Source of the DNA: Clostridiales bacterium
Lineage (GTDB): Bacteria; Bacillota; Clostridia; Christensenellales; Aristaeellaceae
Assembly: GCA_012514225.1 (NCBI GenBank)
Contig: JAAZAQ010000343.1
Location: forward strand, 1-16,247
Length of the DNA stretch: 16,247 nucleotides
Direction of reading: 5' to 3'
A model generated the notes under the pieces. The model saw nothing but the letters and a program-made list of their open reading frames with translations. It made no database searches and was not told where the DNA came from. Shown piece by piece: positions 6,194 through 12,630 of this stretch. Position 1 is the stretch's first letter; each line of letters begins with the position of its first letter. The translations under genes were made by a program, and so were the position numbers.

Positions 6194-6222
6194 GGGCGGC
6201 CGTAAGGCCGCCCATTTTTTTT
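6194..6222 (+). terminator. Rho-independent terminator of hpf
   Basis: Perfect 8-bp stem GGGCGGCC (6194-6201) with GGCCGCCC (6206-6213), GTAA loop, then A and eight Ts (6215-6222). It is one of the strongest terminators in the window. Confidence 0.93.
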
Positions 6223-6276
6223 ACATGCAGCACACCGGGAATTCGCCTTGCCTTTACACGCCGGCCGTCCCGCGGC

Positions 6277-6305
6277 TTGCGCCCATGAAAGCCGGAAGAT
6301 AAGAT
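6277..6305 (+). promoter_or_regulatory. Possible promoter of the flavodoxin-like gene
   Basis: TTGCGC (6277-6282), 17-base spacer, TAAGAT (6300-6305), 33 bases before the start codon. The match to consensus is moderate, but a promoter is expected here because a strong terminator lies just upstream. Confidence 0.4.
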
Positions 6306-6338
6306 GGGACAAGACCGGAAAGCAAGGAGGACGGCGGG

Positions 6339-6764
6339 ATGTCCATCATCGTAGCCTACCATACCAGGACCGGCCATTCCAGGAAGCTGGCGAAGGCGGT
6401 CGCGGCGGACATCGGCGCGGACGCGCTGGACATCCGCCAATGGAGCCCCGGCCTGAAGGCGGATACGCTGCTGCTGTTCGGCGGCATCTACGGCGGCAAG
6501 AGCGACGCCCCGATGCTGGCGTTCGCGCGCGCCCTGAGCCCCCGGGACGTCCGCCGCGCGGTGCTGATGACCAGCTGCGCCTCCGGCAAAGACCGGCAGG
6601 TCGGCGTGCGGGACGCCCTGACCGGTGCCGGCGTCGCGGTGGAAGCGGAGGAATTCGTCTGCCCCGGCGGTTTCCTGGTGTTCCGGATGGGGCGCCCCAA
6701 CGCCCGGGACATCCGGGAGGCCGTCGACTTCGCCCGGCGGCACGCCGTTCCCCGCAAGGCCTGA
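6339..6764 (+). CDS. Flavodoxin-like protein
   Basis: A 141-residue protein with a flavodoxin fold. The N-terminal beta strand and phosphate-binding loop read IIVAYHTRTGHSRKLAKAVA (3-22), matching the T-x-T-G-type loop that holds FMN phosphate. A second strand and loop (DTLLLFGGIYGGKSDAPM) sits where the isoalloxazine-contacting loop is expected. A third strand (RRAVLMTSCASGKD) and a C-terminal helix complete the pattern. Flavodoxins carry single electrons between redox enzymes, but short proteins like this in clostridia are often just annotated as flavodoxin family, and partner and substrate are unknown. AAGGAGG at 6324-6330 is 8 bases before the ATG. It forms a single-gene unit between terminators at 6194-6222 and 6781-6806. 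Confidence 0.85.
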   Translation: MSIIVAYHTRTGHSRKLAKAVAADIGADALDIRQWSPGLKADTLLLFGGIYGGKSDAPMLAFARALSPRDVRRAVLMTSCASGKDRQVGVRDALTGAGVAVEAEEFVCPGGFLVFRMGRPNARDIREAVDFARRHAVPRKA

Positions 6765-6780
6765 GAATAAAACACAGACA

Positions 6781-6806
6781 CCGCCAGCCCCGTGAAGGGC
6801 TGGCGG
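6781..6806. terminator. Bidirectional terminator between flavodoxin-like gene and cca
   Basis: Perfect 10-bp stem CCGCCAGCCC (6781-6790) with GGGCTGGCGG (6797-6806) and a 6-base loop. The plus-strand tail is CATTCATTTC; the minus-strand tail is TGTCTGTGTTTTATT. It lies between two converging genes and can serve both. Confidence 0.8.
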
Positions 6807-6836
6807 CATTCATTTCAGGCTGCACCAGCGCCGGCG

Positions 6837-8126
6837 CTACCGGGTTTCCGGTTCTCCGCCCCCCAGCAACGACCTGGCCTTTTCCATCAACGCTTCCCGG
6901 TCGTTTTCCGTCTCCCCCCTGAGCACCCTGAGCATCAGGCTGTCCAGTGCCTTCGCCATCCGCCCGTCCCTGGGGAAGCCCAGCGCGAGCAGGTCCTCCC
7001 CCTTGACGGCCAAATCCTTGAGGCCAAGGCAGGCGCCTTCGTCCACCAGGCGCAACGCAGCATCCAGCATGGCCTGCGCGCGGCGCGCTTCTTCCGACCC
7101 GCCGGCGTGGCGCGCGCGGGCAAGGGCCAGCCGGAAGCGCAGCAGGGCAAGGCCCCTTTTGACGCCCAGCCGGTACAGCGTGAGGCCGGGGTCGCCGGGC
7201 TGCTCCTTTTCCAGCGCGTGGCGGACGAGCAGGACGGCCTCCTCCGACGGCGCGCGGGGCTGGCGCAGGCGGTCCTGCGCGCCCGCCAGCAGCGTGGCGC
7301 ATTGCCCCGGCTCCGGAGCGCTGAACAAGAACAGCGCCGCCCAGCGGGGGGCGGGCTCCCGGGGGAGCGCGCCCAGCAGGCGCAGCGCAGTTTGCCAGGG
7401 GCCGGCTTCACCCTGCCCGGCCGTGCCCACCAGGGCCCGAAGCTCCGGCAGCGCGTACAACAGCACTTGGGGGTAGGCGGAAAAGCCCCCCGCGGCCGAC
7501 TCTCCGGTCAGCGCCAGGTTGATTTCCCGGCCGACACGCTCGAAGGAAACCAGGCGCAGCCGCTCTTTCGCTTCCTCCATCGCGCGAAGGGTCTCCGGCT
7601 CGATGTCAAACCCAAGCTGGCAGGCGAAGCGCAGGGCGCGCAGGATGCGCAGCGCGTCCTCCCGGAAGCGCTCCCCCGGCTCGCCCACGGCGCGCAGCCG
7701 CCTTCTGTCGCAGTCCGCCCGGCCGGAGAAAGGGTCCACGATGCCCGTCTCCGGGTGCCAGGCCATGGCGTTGGCGGTAAAGTCGCGGCGCTTCAGGTCT
7801 TCCTCCAGGCTGGCGGTGAAGCGCACCGCGTCCGGGTGCCGCCCGTCGGAATAGCGGCCGTCGCTGCGGAAGGTGGTTACCTCGACGGCGCGGCCGTCTG
7901 TCAGCAGCGTCAGGGTGCCGTGCTGCAGCCCGGTGTCCAGCGTCCGCAGGGGAAAAAACGCCTCCCGCATCTGCGCGGGGAGGGCCTGGGTGGCCAGGTC
8001 GTAGTCCTCCGGGACCCGCCCCAGGTAGGCGTCCCGCACGCAGCCGCCGACCAGGTAGGCCTCAAAGCCCCGCCCGTTGAGCCGCGCGATGGCGGACAGC
8101 ACCTCGGGGGGCGGATGAAAACGCAT
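6837..8126 (-). CDS. cca: CCA tRNA nucleotidyltransferase
   Basis: A 429-residue class II nucleotidyltransferase that adds or repairs the 3' CCA of tRNA. Seen in order: the glycine-rich LVGGCVRDAYLG (25-36), the metal-binding aspartates in EDYDLAT (D41, D43), RRDFTANAMAW (113-123), and the nucleotide-selecting ERFREDALRILRALRF block (152-167), which contains the ED..R pattern expected for CTP/ATP recognition. The helical body and tail follow. I see no HD phosphohydrolase motif, and the length is normal for a Gram-positive enzyme. The start is ATG 8126, with AAGGAG 7 bases upstream and a near-consensus promoter at 8154-8182; the longer open frame upstream is not real. Whether it adds all of CCA or shares work with a second enzyme cannot be told here. 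Confidence 0.96.
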   Translation of the reverse strand: MRFHPPPEVLSAIARLNGRGFEAYLVGGCVRDAYLGRVPEDYDLATQALPAQMREAFFPLRTLDTGLQHGTLTLLTDGRAVEVTTFRSDGRYSDGRHPDAVRFTASLEEDLKRRDFTANAMAWHPETGIVDPFSGRADCDRRRLRAVGEPGERFREDALRILRALRFACQLGFDIEPETLRAMEEAKERLRLVSFERVGREINLALTGESAAGGFSAYPQVLLYALPELRALVGTAGQGEAGPWQTALRLLGALPREPAPRWAALFLFSAPEPGQCATLLAGAQDRLRQPRAPSEEAVLLVRHALEKEQPGDPGLTLYRLGVKRGLALLRFRLALARARHAGGSEEARRAQAMLDAALRLVDEGACLGLKDLAVKGEDLLALGFPRDGRMAKALDSLMLRVLRGETENDREALMEKARSLLGGGEPETR

Positions 8127-8153
8127 CGCTCGCTCCTTTGTCTTGTGTCCGTC

Positions 8154-8182
8154 ATTGTAGGAACGCCCGCCTCGCTTGTCAA
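8154..8182 (-). promoter_or_regulatory. Promoter of cca
   Basis: On the minus strand, TTGACA (8182-8177), a 17-base spacer and TACAAT (8159-8154), 27 bases before the cca start codon: the best consensus match in the window. Its -35 overlaps that of the opposing methyltransferase promoter. Confidence 0.85.
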
Positions 8183-8204
8183 TCAAAGCGCCGCGTGCTA
8201 CACT
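8176..8204 (+). promoter_or_regulatory. Promoter of the DNA methyltransferase
   Basis: TTGTCA (8176-8181), 17-base spacer, TACACT (8199-8204). The -35 shares five bases with the cca -35 on the other strand, so the two promoters cannot easily be occupied at once. The start of transcription would be near 8211, leaving a very short leader if ATG 8223 is used. Confidence 0.6.
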
Positions 8205-8222
8205 TTTGCCAATGGAAAACGC

Positions 8223-9524
8223 ATGGAAGGCCGCGTTTTGCGCGGCGGGGCAGGAGCCGTGATCTGGCACCGGGCAGCCTGCGCCAGGGAAATCAACGAC
8301 CAGCCGCAGGAAGGCGGCGCCCTGCTGTGCGCGGACGCGTTCGAGGCGGATTTATCCGCCTTTTTCGGCCAGGCCCAGTGCGTGTACCTGGACCCGCCGG
8401 CGATGAGCGGGACCCGGCCGGAGTGCAAGGTGCGGGTAGGCGAGGAAGGCTGGCTGACCAGCCGGCAGGCGGTGAAGGTGCCCGCCTACCAGGACTTCGC
8501 CCCGACGGACCGGGACGCCTACCTCGGGGAGCTCCGCAAGCTTCTGCACCTGTCCCGGCTGCTGCTCAACGACACCGGCTCCCTCTTCCTGCACGTGGAA
8601 GGCAACGCCGCGGCCCACGCGCGGCTGATGGCGGACGAGGTGATGGGCGAGGACAACTTCCGCAACGAAATCATCTGGAGCTACCAGACCGGCGGCCGCA
8701 GCCTGAAGTATTTCAGCCGCAAGCACGACACCGTGCTGTTTTATGCCAAGACGCCCGCGCATTTTTTCGATATCACCCAGGTGCCCGTGAAGCGCAAGGA
8801 CAGCCGGAACAACCACATGAAGCGCCATGTGGACGAAAAGGGCCGCTCCTACCGCACCATCAGGACGGGCGGCAGGGAATATATCTATTACGACGACGAG
8901 CCGGCCTACCCGGACGACGTCTGGGGCGACGTGAGCCGCCTGGCGCAGAAGGACCCGCAGCGCACCGGCTACCCCTCCCAGCGCCCCCAGGCGCTGCTGG
9001 ACCGCATGGTGCTGTCCACCACCCGGCCGGGCGACCTGGTGGTGGATTTGATGTGCGGCTCGGGCAGCGCGCTCGCCTCCGCCGCCGCCAACGGCCGGCG
9101 CTTCCTGGGCGTGGACAGCAGCCCCGTGGCCTTCGCGGTGTGCCGCAAGCGCCTGAGCCCCTACCGGCTGGTCTGCCAGGCACCGCTGACGGAAGCCGGC
9201 GCGCTGCTGGACGCGGCGGCGATGCCGGGCATCGGGTACTACACCGTGACGCTCAACGCCTTTACCCTGCCGGAGGAGGAGCTGGCCGGCCTGGACTGCG
9301 AGCCGGCAGGCCTGAAGCTGCGCGGCATGGACGCGGTGGACCAGTGGTACGCGGGGCTGCTCAACAACGGCGTGTTTACCGCCTACGCCTCCGCGCTGCG
9401 CACCCGCCAGGCGCCCGCGCTTGCCACTTCGCTGGAGGTGCCGCTGCTGCGGGGCACGGTGGCCGTGATGCTCATCGACGTGCTGGGCCGGCGCAGCCTG
9501 TGGACCGGCACCTCCGCGGTTTAG
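8223..9524 (+). CDS. Solitary beta-class DNA methyltransferase (N4/N6 type)
   Basis: A 433-residue protein of the N6-adenine/N4-cytosine methyltransferase family, with motif order IV then I (beta class, as in type III Mod subunits). Motif IV is VYLDPPAMSG (55-63, DPPA at 57-60). A middle region reads IIWSYQTGGRSLKYFSRKHD (150-169), then VLFYAKT, very like Mod proteins. YPSQRPQALLDRMV (250-263) precedes the AdoMet-binding VVDLMCGSGSAL (273-284) and FLGVDSS (294-300). The last 120 residues are a C-terminal extension I do not recognise. Motif IV normally ends in Phe, Tyr or Trp; here it is Ala. No restriction subunit is adjacent. The start is uncertain: ATG 8223 has only GGA upstream, while GTG 8259 (VIWHRAAC) has a purine-rich GGGGCAGGAG before it. 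Probable role: orphan DNA methylation. Confidence 0.85.
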   Translation: MEGRVLRGGAGAVIWHRAACAREINDQPQEGGALLCADAFEADLSAFFGQAQCVYLDPPAMSGTRPECKVRVGEEGWLTSRQAVKVPAYQDFAPTDRDAYLGELRKLLHLSRLLLNDTGSLFLHVEGNAAAHARLMADEVMGEDNFRNEIIWSYQTGGRSLKYFSRKHDTVLFYAKTPAHFFDITQVPVKRKDSRNNHMKRHVDEKGRSYRTIRTGGREYIYYDDEPAYPDDVWGDVSRLAQKDPQRTGYPSQRPQALLDRMVLSTTRPGDLVVDLMCGSGSALASAAANGRRFLGVDSSPVAFAVCRKRLSPYRLVCQAPLTEAGALLDAAAMPGIGYYTVTLNAFTLPEEELAGLDCEPAGLKLRGMDAVDQWYAGLLNNGVFTAYASALRTRQAPALATSLEVPLLRGTVAVMLIDVLGRRSLWTGTSAV

Positions 9525-9547
9525 GCAAAAGTGGGGGCGTCGGGGCG

Positions 9548-9602
9548 TTATTGAGAAGTTTTTAACAATAATGTGGTATTTGTTACCATTATATGTTATA
9601 GT
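9548..9602 (+). promoter_or_regulatory. AT-rich promoter/operator region of mreB
   Basis: An unusually AT-rich patch in the 152-base gap before the MreB gene. TATAGT at 9597-9602 is preceded by TGT (extended -10). The -35 at 17 bases (TGGTAT) is poor. Two dyads overlap it: TTATTG (9548-9553) with CAATAA (9566-9571), and ATAATG..GTA (9568-9578) with TACCATTAT (9584-9592). The second dyad covers the -35 area, so it could be an operator. Confidence 0.5.
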
Positions 9603-9676
9603 ATGTGAAATTGAAGGCGGAGTTGTTACGGGACGCCCCGCGTCAATGGCGATTTCACCGGTAAGGGAGTGGACCG

Positions 9677-10699
9677 ATGGCTTCCGTTGAGGATATCGGA
9701 ATCGACCTGGGTTCGTCCAACGTGCTCATCTCGGAGCGCGGCAAGGGCATCGTGCTCAACGAGCCGGCCGTGCTGGCCGTCAACCACGATACGCGCAACA
9801 TCATCTCCATCGGCCTGGAGGCCTACCGCATGATCGGGCGGGAGCCCAGCGGCATCGCCGTGGTGCGGCCGCTGCAGAAGGGCACCATCCAGGACTTCGA
9901 CATGCTCAGCATCATGCTCAACTACTTCGTCATGCGCGTGGTGGGCAAGCACCTGTTCAACCGCCCGCGCGCGCTGATGAGCGTGTCGGCGACCGCGAAT
10001 GAAATCGAGAAGCGCCAGCTCATCCTGGGCATGCTGGAAGCGGGCGCGCGGCGCACCCAGATGATCGAGCGACCCCTGGCTGCCGCCATCGGCGCGGGCG
10101 TGCCCATCCACGAGGTGACCGGGCGCATGGTGGCGGACATCGGCGGGGCCACCACCGACATCGCCGTCATCTCCTCCGGGGAAATCATGGCGCGCAGCAT
10201 CCTGGACACGGGGGGCGACGCCTTCACCGAGGCGCTCATCCGCTACATCCGCCTGAAGCACAACCTGCTCATCGGCTGGCGCACGGCGGAGGACCTGAAA
10301 AGCGCCGTGGGAACCGTGGACCTGAAGGAGCAAAACGCGCTGAGCCTGCCCGTCGCCGGGCGTAACCTCGTCTCCGGCCTGCCCCGGCAGGTGGACATCA
10401 CCAGCGAGGAATGCGCCGAGGCCGCGGAGGACCCGCTGCACGCGCTGATCGAGGGCCTGCACAGCGTCATCGAGCACATCCCGGCGGAACTGGCCAACGA
10501 CGTGTTCGAGGACGGCCTGCTGCTCACCGGCGGGGGCGCCCAGCTGCGCAGCCTGCGCGCGGTCATCGAGGAGGAGATGCAAATCCCCGTGTACGTGGCG
10601 GAGCATCCCCAGGAGTGCATTGCCCTGGGCTGCAGCCTGGTGCTGGAAAAGCCGGGCGAGTACGCCCGGATGCTGGGGGATACCAGAAGGCAGCGATAG
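9677..10699 (+). CDS. mreB: MreB/Mbl-family bacterial actin
   Basis: A 340-residue actin-like protein of the MreB family, which forms membrane-bound filaments guiding cell-wall elongation. Visible nucleotide-binding elements: phosphate loop 1 IGIDLGSSNV (7-16), phosphate loop 2 VADIGGATTDIAVIS (152-166), the IERPLAAAIGAGVPI stretch (130-144) with the likely catalytic Glu131, and the adenosine motif LLTGGGAQLR (282-291). Length is normal. Phosphate loop 2 is usually DIGGGTT; here the third Gly is Ala157. AAGGGAG at 9663-9669 supports ATG 9677. There is no mreC, mreD or rodA nearby, so it may be one of several paralogues (Mbl- or MreBH-like) rather than the operonic MreB. A terminator at 10726-10747 closes the unit. 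Confidence 0.93.
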   Translation: MASVEDIGIDLGSSNVLISERGKGIVLNEPAVLAVNHDTRNIISIGLEAYRMIGREPSGIAVVRPLQKGTIQDFDMLSIMLNYFVMRVVGKHLFNRPRALMSVSATANEIEKRQLILGMLEAGARRTQMIERPLAAAIGAGVPIHEVTGRMVADIGGATTDIAVISSGEIMARSILDTGGDAFTEALIRYIRLKHNLLIGWRTAEDLKSAVGTVDLKEQNALSLPVAGRNLVSGLPRQVDITSEECAEAAEDPLHALIEGLHSVIEHIPAELANDVFEDGLLLTGGGAQLRSLRAVIEEEMQIPVYVAEHPQECIALGCSLVLEKPGEYARMLGDTRRQR

Positions 10700-10725
10700 T
10701 TGCGGCACGCCCGCCTCGCCCCTTC

Positions 10726-10747
10726 CCCGCGCCATGGCGCGGGTTTT
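10726..10747 (+). terminator. Rho-independent terminator of mreB
   Basis: An 18-base perfect palindrome, CCCGCGCC at 10726-10733 and GGCGCGGG at 10736-10743 (the real loop will open the central CATG), followed by TTTTCCTT. It lies 27 bases after the mreB stop codon. Confidence 0.8.
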
Positions 10748-10785
10748 CCTTCGGGCGCAGGCGCCGCCTTCGGGGACGCACTCCC

Positions 10786-10814
10786 TTGCGGCGGCGGGCG
10801 CCCTCTGCTATACT
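10786..10814 (+). promoter_or_regulatory. Promoter of the T-box/proS unit
   Basis: TTGCGG (10786-10791), 17-base spacer, TATACT (10809-10814) with TG one base before the -10. Transcription would start near 10821, just before the T-box leader. Confidence 0.7.
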
Positions 10815-10820
10815 TGCGCA

Positions 10821-11025
10821 CAATTGAACAGGCTTACGCGGGGAATGAGGCCTCAACCAGCGAGCGCGGCAGGTGAAAGCGCGCGGGGGCCGGAACCCGC
10901 CCCGCGGCCGCGGCCAATCCCCGCCGTTTCCCGCGTTAAGGGCTCAAGCGGGCGCGCAAGCGCCAAGCAAGGTGGTACCGCGGACGCAATCAGCTCCGTC
11001 CCTGCGTGGGGCGGGGCCGTTTTTT
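10821..11025 (+). promoter_or_regulatory. T-box riboswitch (proline) controlling proS
   Basis: The leader contains the canonical T-box sequence AAGGTGGTACCGCGG at 10969-10983, whose UGG-N part pairs with the free CCA end of uncharged tRNA. The stem I region shows GCGAGC and GGTGAAAGC (10860-10880), typical of its distal loops. GGAA-CCC-G at 10892-10899 fits a specifier loop, with CCC (10896-10898) a proline codon, matching proS downstream. The terminator is a 10-bp stem, 10993-11002 with 11008-11017 (including two G-U pairs), followed by six Ts at 11020-11025. Its 5' side (TCCGTCCCT) can instead pair within the antiterminator. Uncharged tRNA-Pro should therefore turn on proS by preventing termination. 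The leader is notably GC-rich and compact. Confidence 0.93.
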
Positions 11026-11037
11026 GAAGGAGGCAGC

Positions 11038-12480
11038 ATGGCCAAGCAGGCAAAACAGGAATTCGTCCAGCACATCACACCCCGGGAGGAGAACTTTTCC
11101 CAGTGGTATACCGACGTCGTCCGCATGGCGGAACTGATGGACTACACGCCGGTGCGCGGGTGCATGGCGCTCAAGCCCTACGGCAACCGCATCTGGGAGC
11201 TCATCCGCGAGGAGCTGGACCGCAGGTTCCGGGACACGGGGCACGAGAACGTGTCCATGCCCATGCTGATTCCCGAATCCCTGCTGCTCAAGGAAGCCGA
11301 GCACGTGGAGGGCTTCGCGCCGGAGGTGGCCTGGGTGACCCAGGGCGGCGGCGAGACGCTGCCGGAGCGCCTGGCCATCCGCCCGACGTCCGAAACGATG
11401 TTCTGCACGATGTTCGCCCAGTGGGTGCAGTCCTGGCGCGATTTGCCGATGAAATACAACCAGTGGTGCTCGGTGATGCGGTGGGAAAAGACCACGAGGC
11501 CCTTCCTGCGCACGGCGGAGTTCTGGTGGCAGGAGGGGCACACCGTGCACGCGACGGCGGAGGAGGCGCAGGAGGAGACCCTGCTGATGCTGGAGGTGTA
11601 CCGCTCCTTCTGCGAGGACGTGCTGTCCATCCCCGTGTTTTCCGGGCAGAAGAGCGAAAAGGAGAAGTTCGCCGGTGCCCGCGCCACCTATTCGGTGGAG
11701 GCCATGATGCAGGACGGAAAGGCCCTGCAGGCGGGCACCAGCCACAACTTCGGCACCAACTTTTCCGTGCCCTTCGAAATCCGCTACCAGAACAGGGAAG
11801 GGCAGCTGGAGTACTGCCACGAGACCAGCTGGGGCATGTCCACGCGCCTGATTGGCGCCATCATCATGGCGCACGGCGACGAGCGCGGGCTGAAGCTGCC
11901 CCCGGGCGTCGCGCCCATCCAGGCGGTCATCCTGCCCATCGCCGCGCACAAGGGCGGCGTGATGGAGAAGTGCGCGGAGGCCCGCGACCGGCTGAAGGCG
12001 GCCGGCGTCCGCGTCCGGCTGGACGACCGGGACAACGTGTCCCCGGGCTGGAAATTCAACGAGTGGGAGCTCAAGGGCGTACCCCTGCGGCTGGAAATCG
12101 GGCCCCGGGACATCGAAAACGGCGTCGCCAGCTACATGCGCCGGGACACCTTCGAAAAGGGAACCCTGCCGCTGGAAGGCCTGGCGGAGGGCGTGACGGC
12201 CCTGCTGGAGGACATCCGCCGGGGGATGTTCCGCATCGCGGACGCGTTCCGCCTGTCGAGGACCCAGGACGTCCGCACCTGGGAGGAGCTGGGCGAGCAG
12301 GTCAGCCGGGGCTACGCCCGCGCGATGTGGTGCGGCAAGCGGGAATGCGAGGACAAGATCAAGGACGCCTTCTCCGCCACCAGCCGCAACATGCCCTTCG
12401 ACCAGACGCCCTTCGCGGACAGCTGCGTCTGCTGCGGCGAGCCCGCGGACAAGGTGATGTACTTCGCGAAGGCGTACTGA
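11038..12480 (+). CDS. proS: Prolyl-tRNA synthetase (archaeal/eukaryotic type)
   Basis: A 480-residue class II aminoacyl-tRNA synthetase that charges tRNA-Pro. Motif 2 is RWEKTTRPFLRTAEFWWQEG (148-167), followed by HTVHAT; motif 3 is GMSTRLIGAIIMAHGDERGL (266-285). The proline/ATP site includes IRPTSETMF (114-122). The anticodon-binding domain spans about 293-390. The C-terminal domain has a CX4C...CX2C set (C432, C437, C463, C466) that probably holds zinc. There is no editing (INS) insertion between motifs 2 and 3, so this is the archaeal/eukaryotic-type ProRS found in part of the Bacillota, not the longer bacterial type. ATG 11038 follows AAGGAGG directly after the T-box terminator; the open frame into the leader is not coding. 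Terminator at 12511-12535. Confidence 0.97.
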   Translation: MAKQAKQEFVQHITPREENFSQWYTDVVRMAELMDYTPVRGCMALKPYGNRIWELIREELDRRFRDTGHENVSMPMLIPESLLLKEAEHVEGFAPEVAWVTQGGGETLPERLAIRPTSETMFCTMFAQWVQSWRDLPMKYNQWCSVMRWEKTTRPFLRTAEFWWQEGHTVHATAEEAQEETLLMLEVYRSFCEDVLSIPVFSGQKSEKEKFAGARATYSVEAMMQDGKALQAGTSHNFGTNFSVPFEIRYQNREGQLEYCHETSWGMSTRLIGAIIMAHGDERGLKLPPGVAPIQAVILPIAAHKGGVMEKCAEARDRLKAAGVRVRLDDRDNVSPGWKFNEWELKGVPLRLEIGPRDIENGVASYMRRDTFEKGTLPLEGLAEGVTALLEDIRRGMFRIADAFRLSRTQDVRTWEELGEQVSRGYARAMWCGKRECEDKIKDAFSATSRNMPFDQTPFADSCVCCGEPADKVMYFAKAY

Positions 12481-12510
12481 GCCTTCAAAAATCCCCCTGT
12501 TGCCCTTGCA

Positions 12511-12535
12511 GCCGGCGGCCCGCCCGCCGGCTTTT
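12511..12535 (+). terminator. Rho-independent terminator of proS
   Basis: Perfect 8-bp stem GCCGGCGG (12511-12518) with CCGCCGGC (12524-12531), 5-base loop, then TTTT. It lies 30 bases after the stop codon. Confidence 0.85.
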
Positions 12536-12630
12536 CGCATCCCGCCAAAACGGTCATTGCGGGAAATCAGGGTAAGATGATGGGTGCCGGGGGTCTCAAA
12601 CCGGCCGAATACCGGAGGGGAGGAACGCCA

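Noticed and set aside
4784..6205. Long plus-strand frame across deoC (antisense), the GNAT-like gene and hpf
   Set aside because: It overlaps three recognised genes in the wrong frame or strand and has no domain character of its own.
6837..8126. Poly(A) polymerase instead of the CCA-adding enzyme
   Set aside because: Both share the nucleotidyltransferase head, but the enzyme is of CCA-adding length and has the ERFREDALRILRALRF block. Bacillota generally lack a PcnB-type enzyme. Some residual doubt remains for any member of this family judged by sequence alone.
8223..9524. Complete type III restriction-modification system
   Set aside because: The protein resembles a Mod subunit, but no Res helicase-nuclease lies on either side: the neighbours are cca and mreB.
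10873..11037. N-terminal extension of ProRS into the leader
   Set aside because: This stretch contains the T-box core and the terminator hairpin, and the ATG at 11038 has an AAGGAGG site. The extension is non-coding leader.
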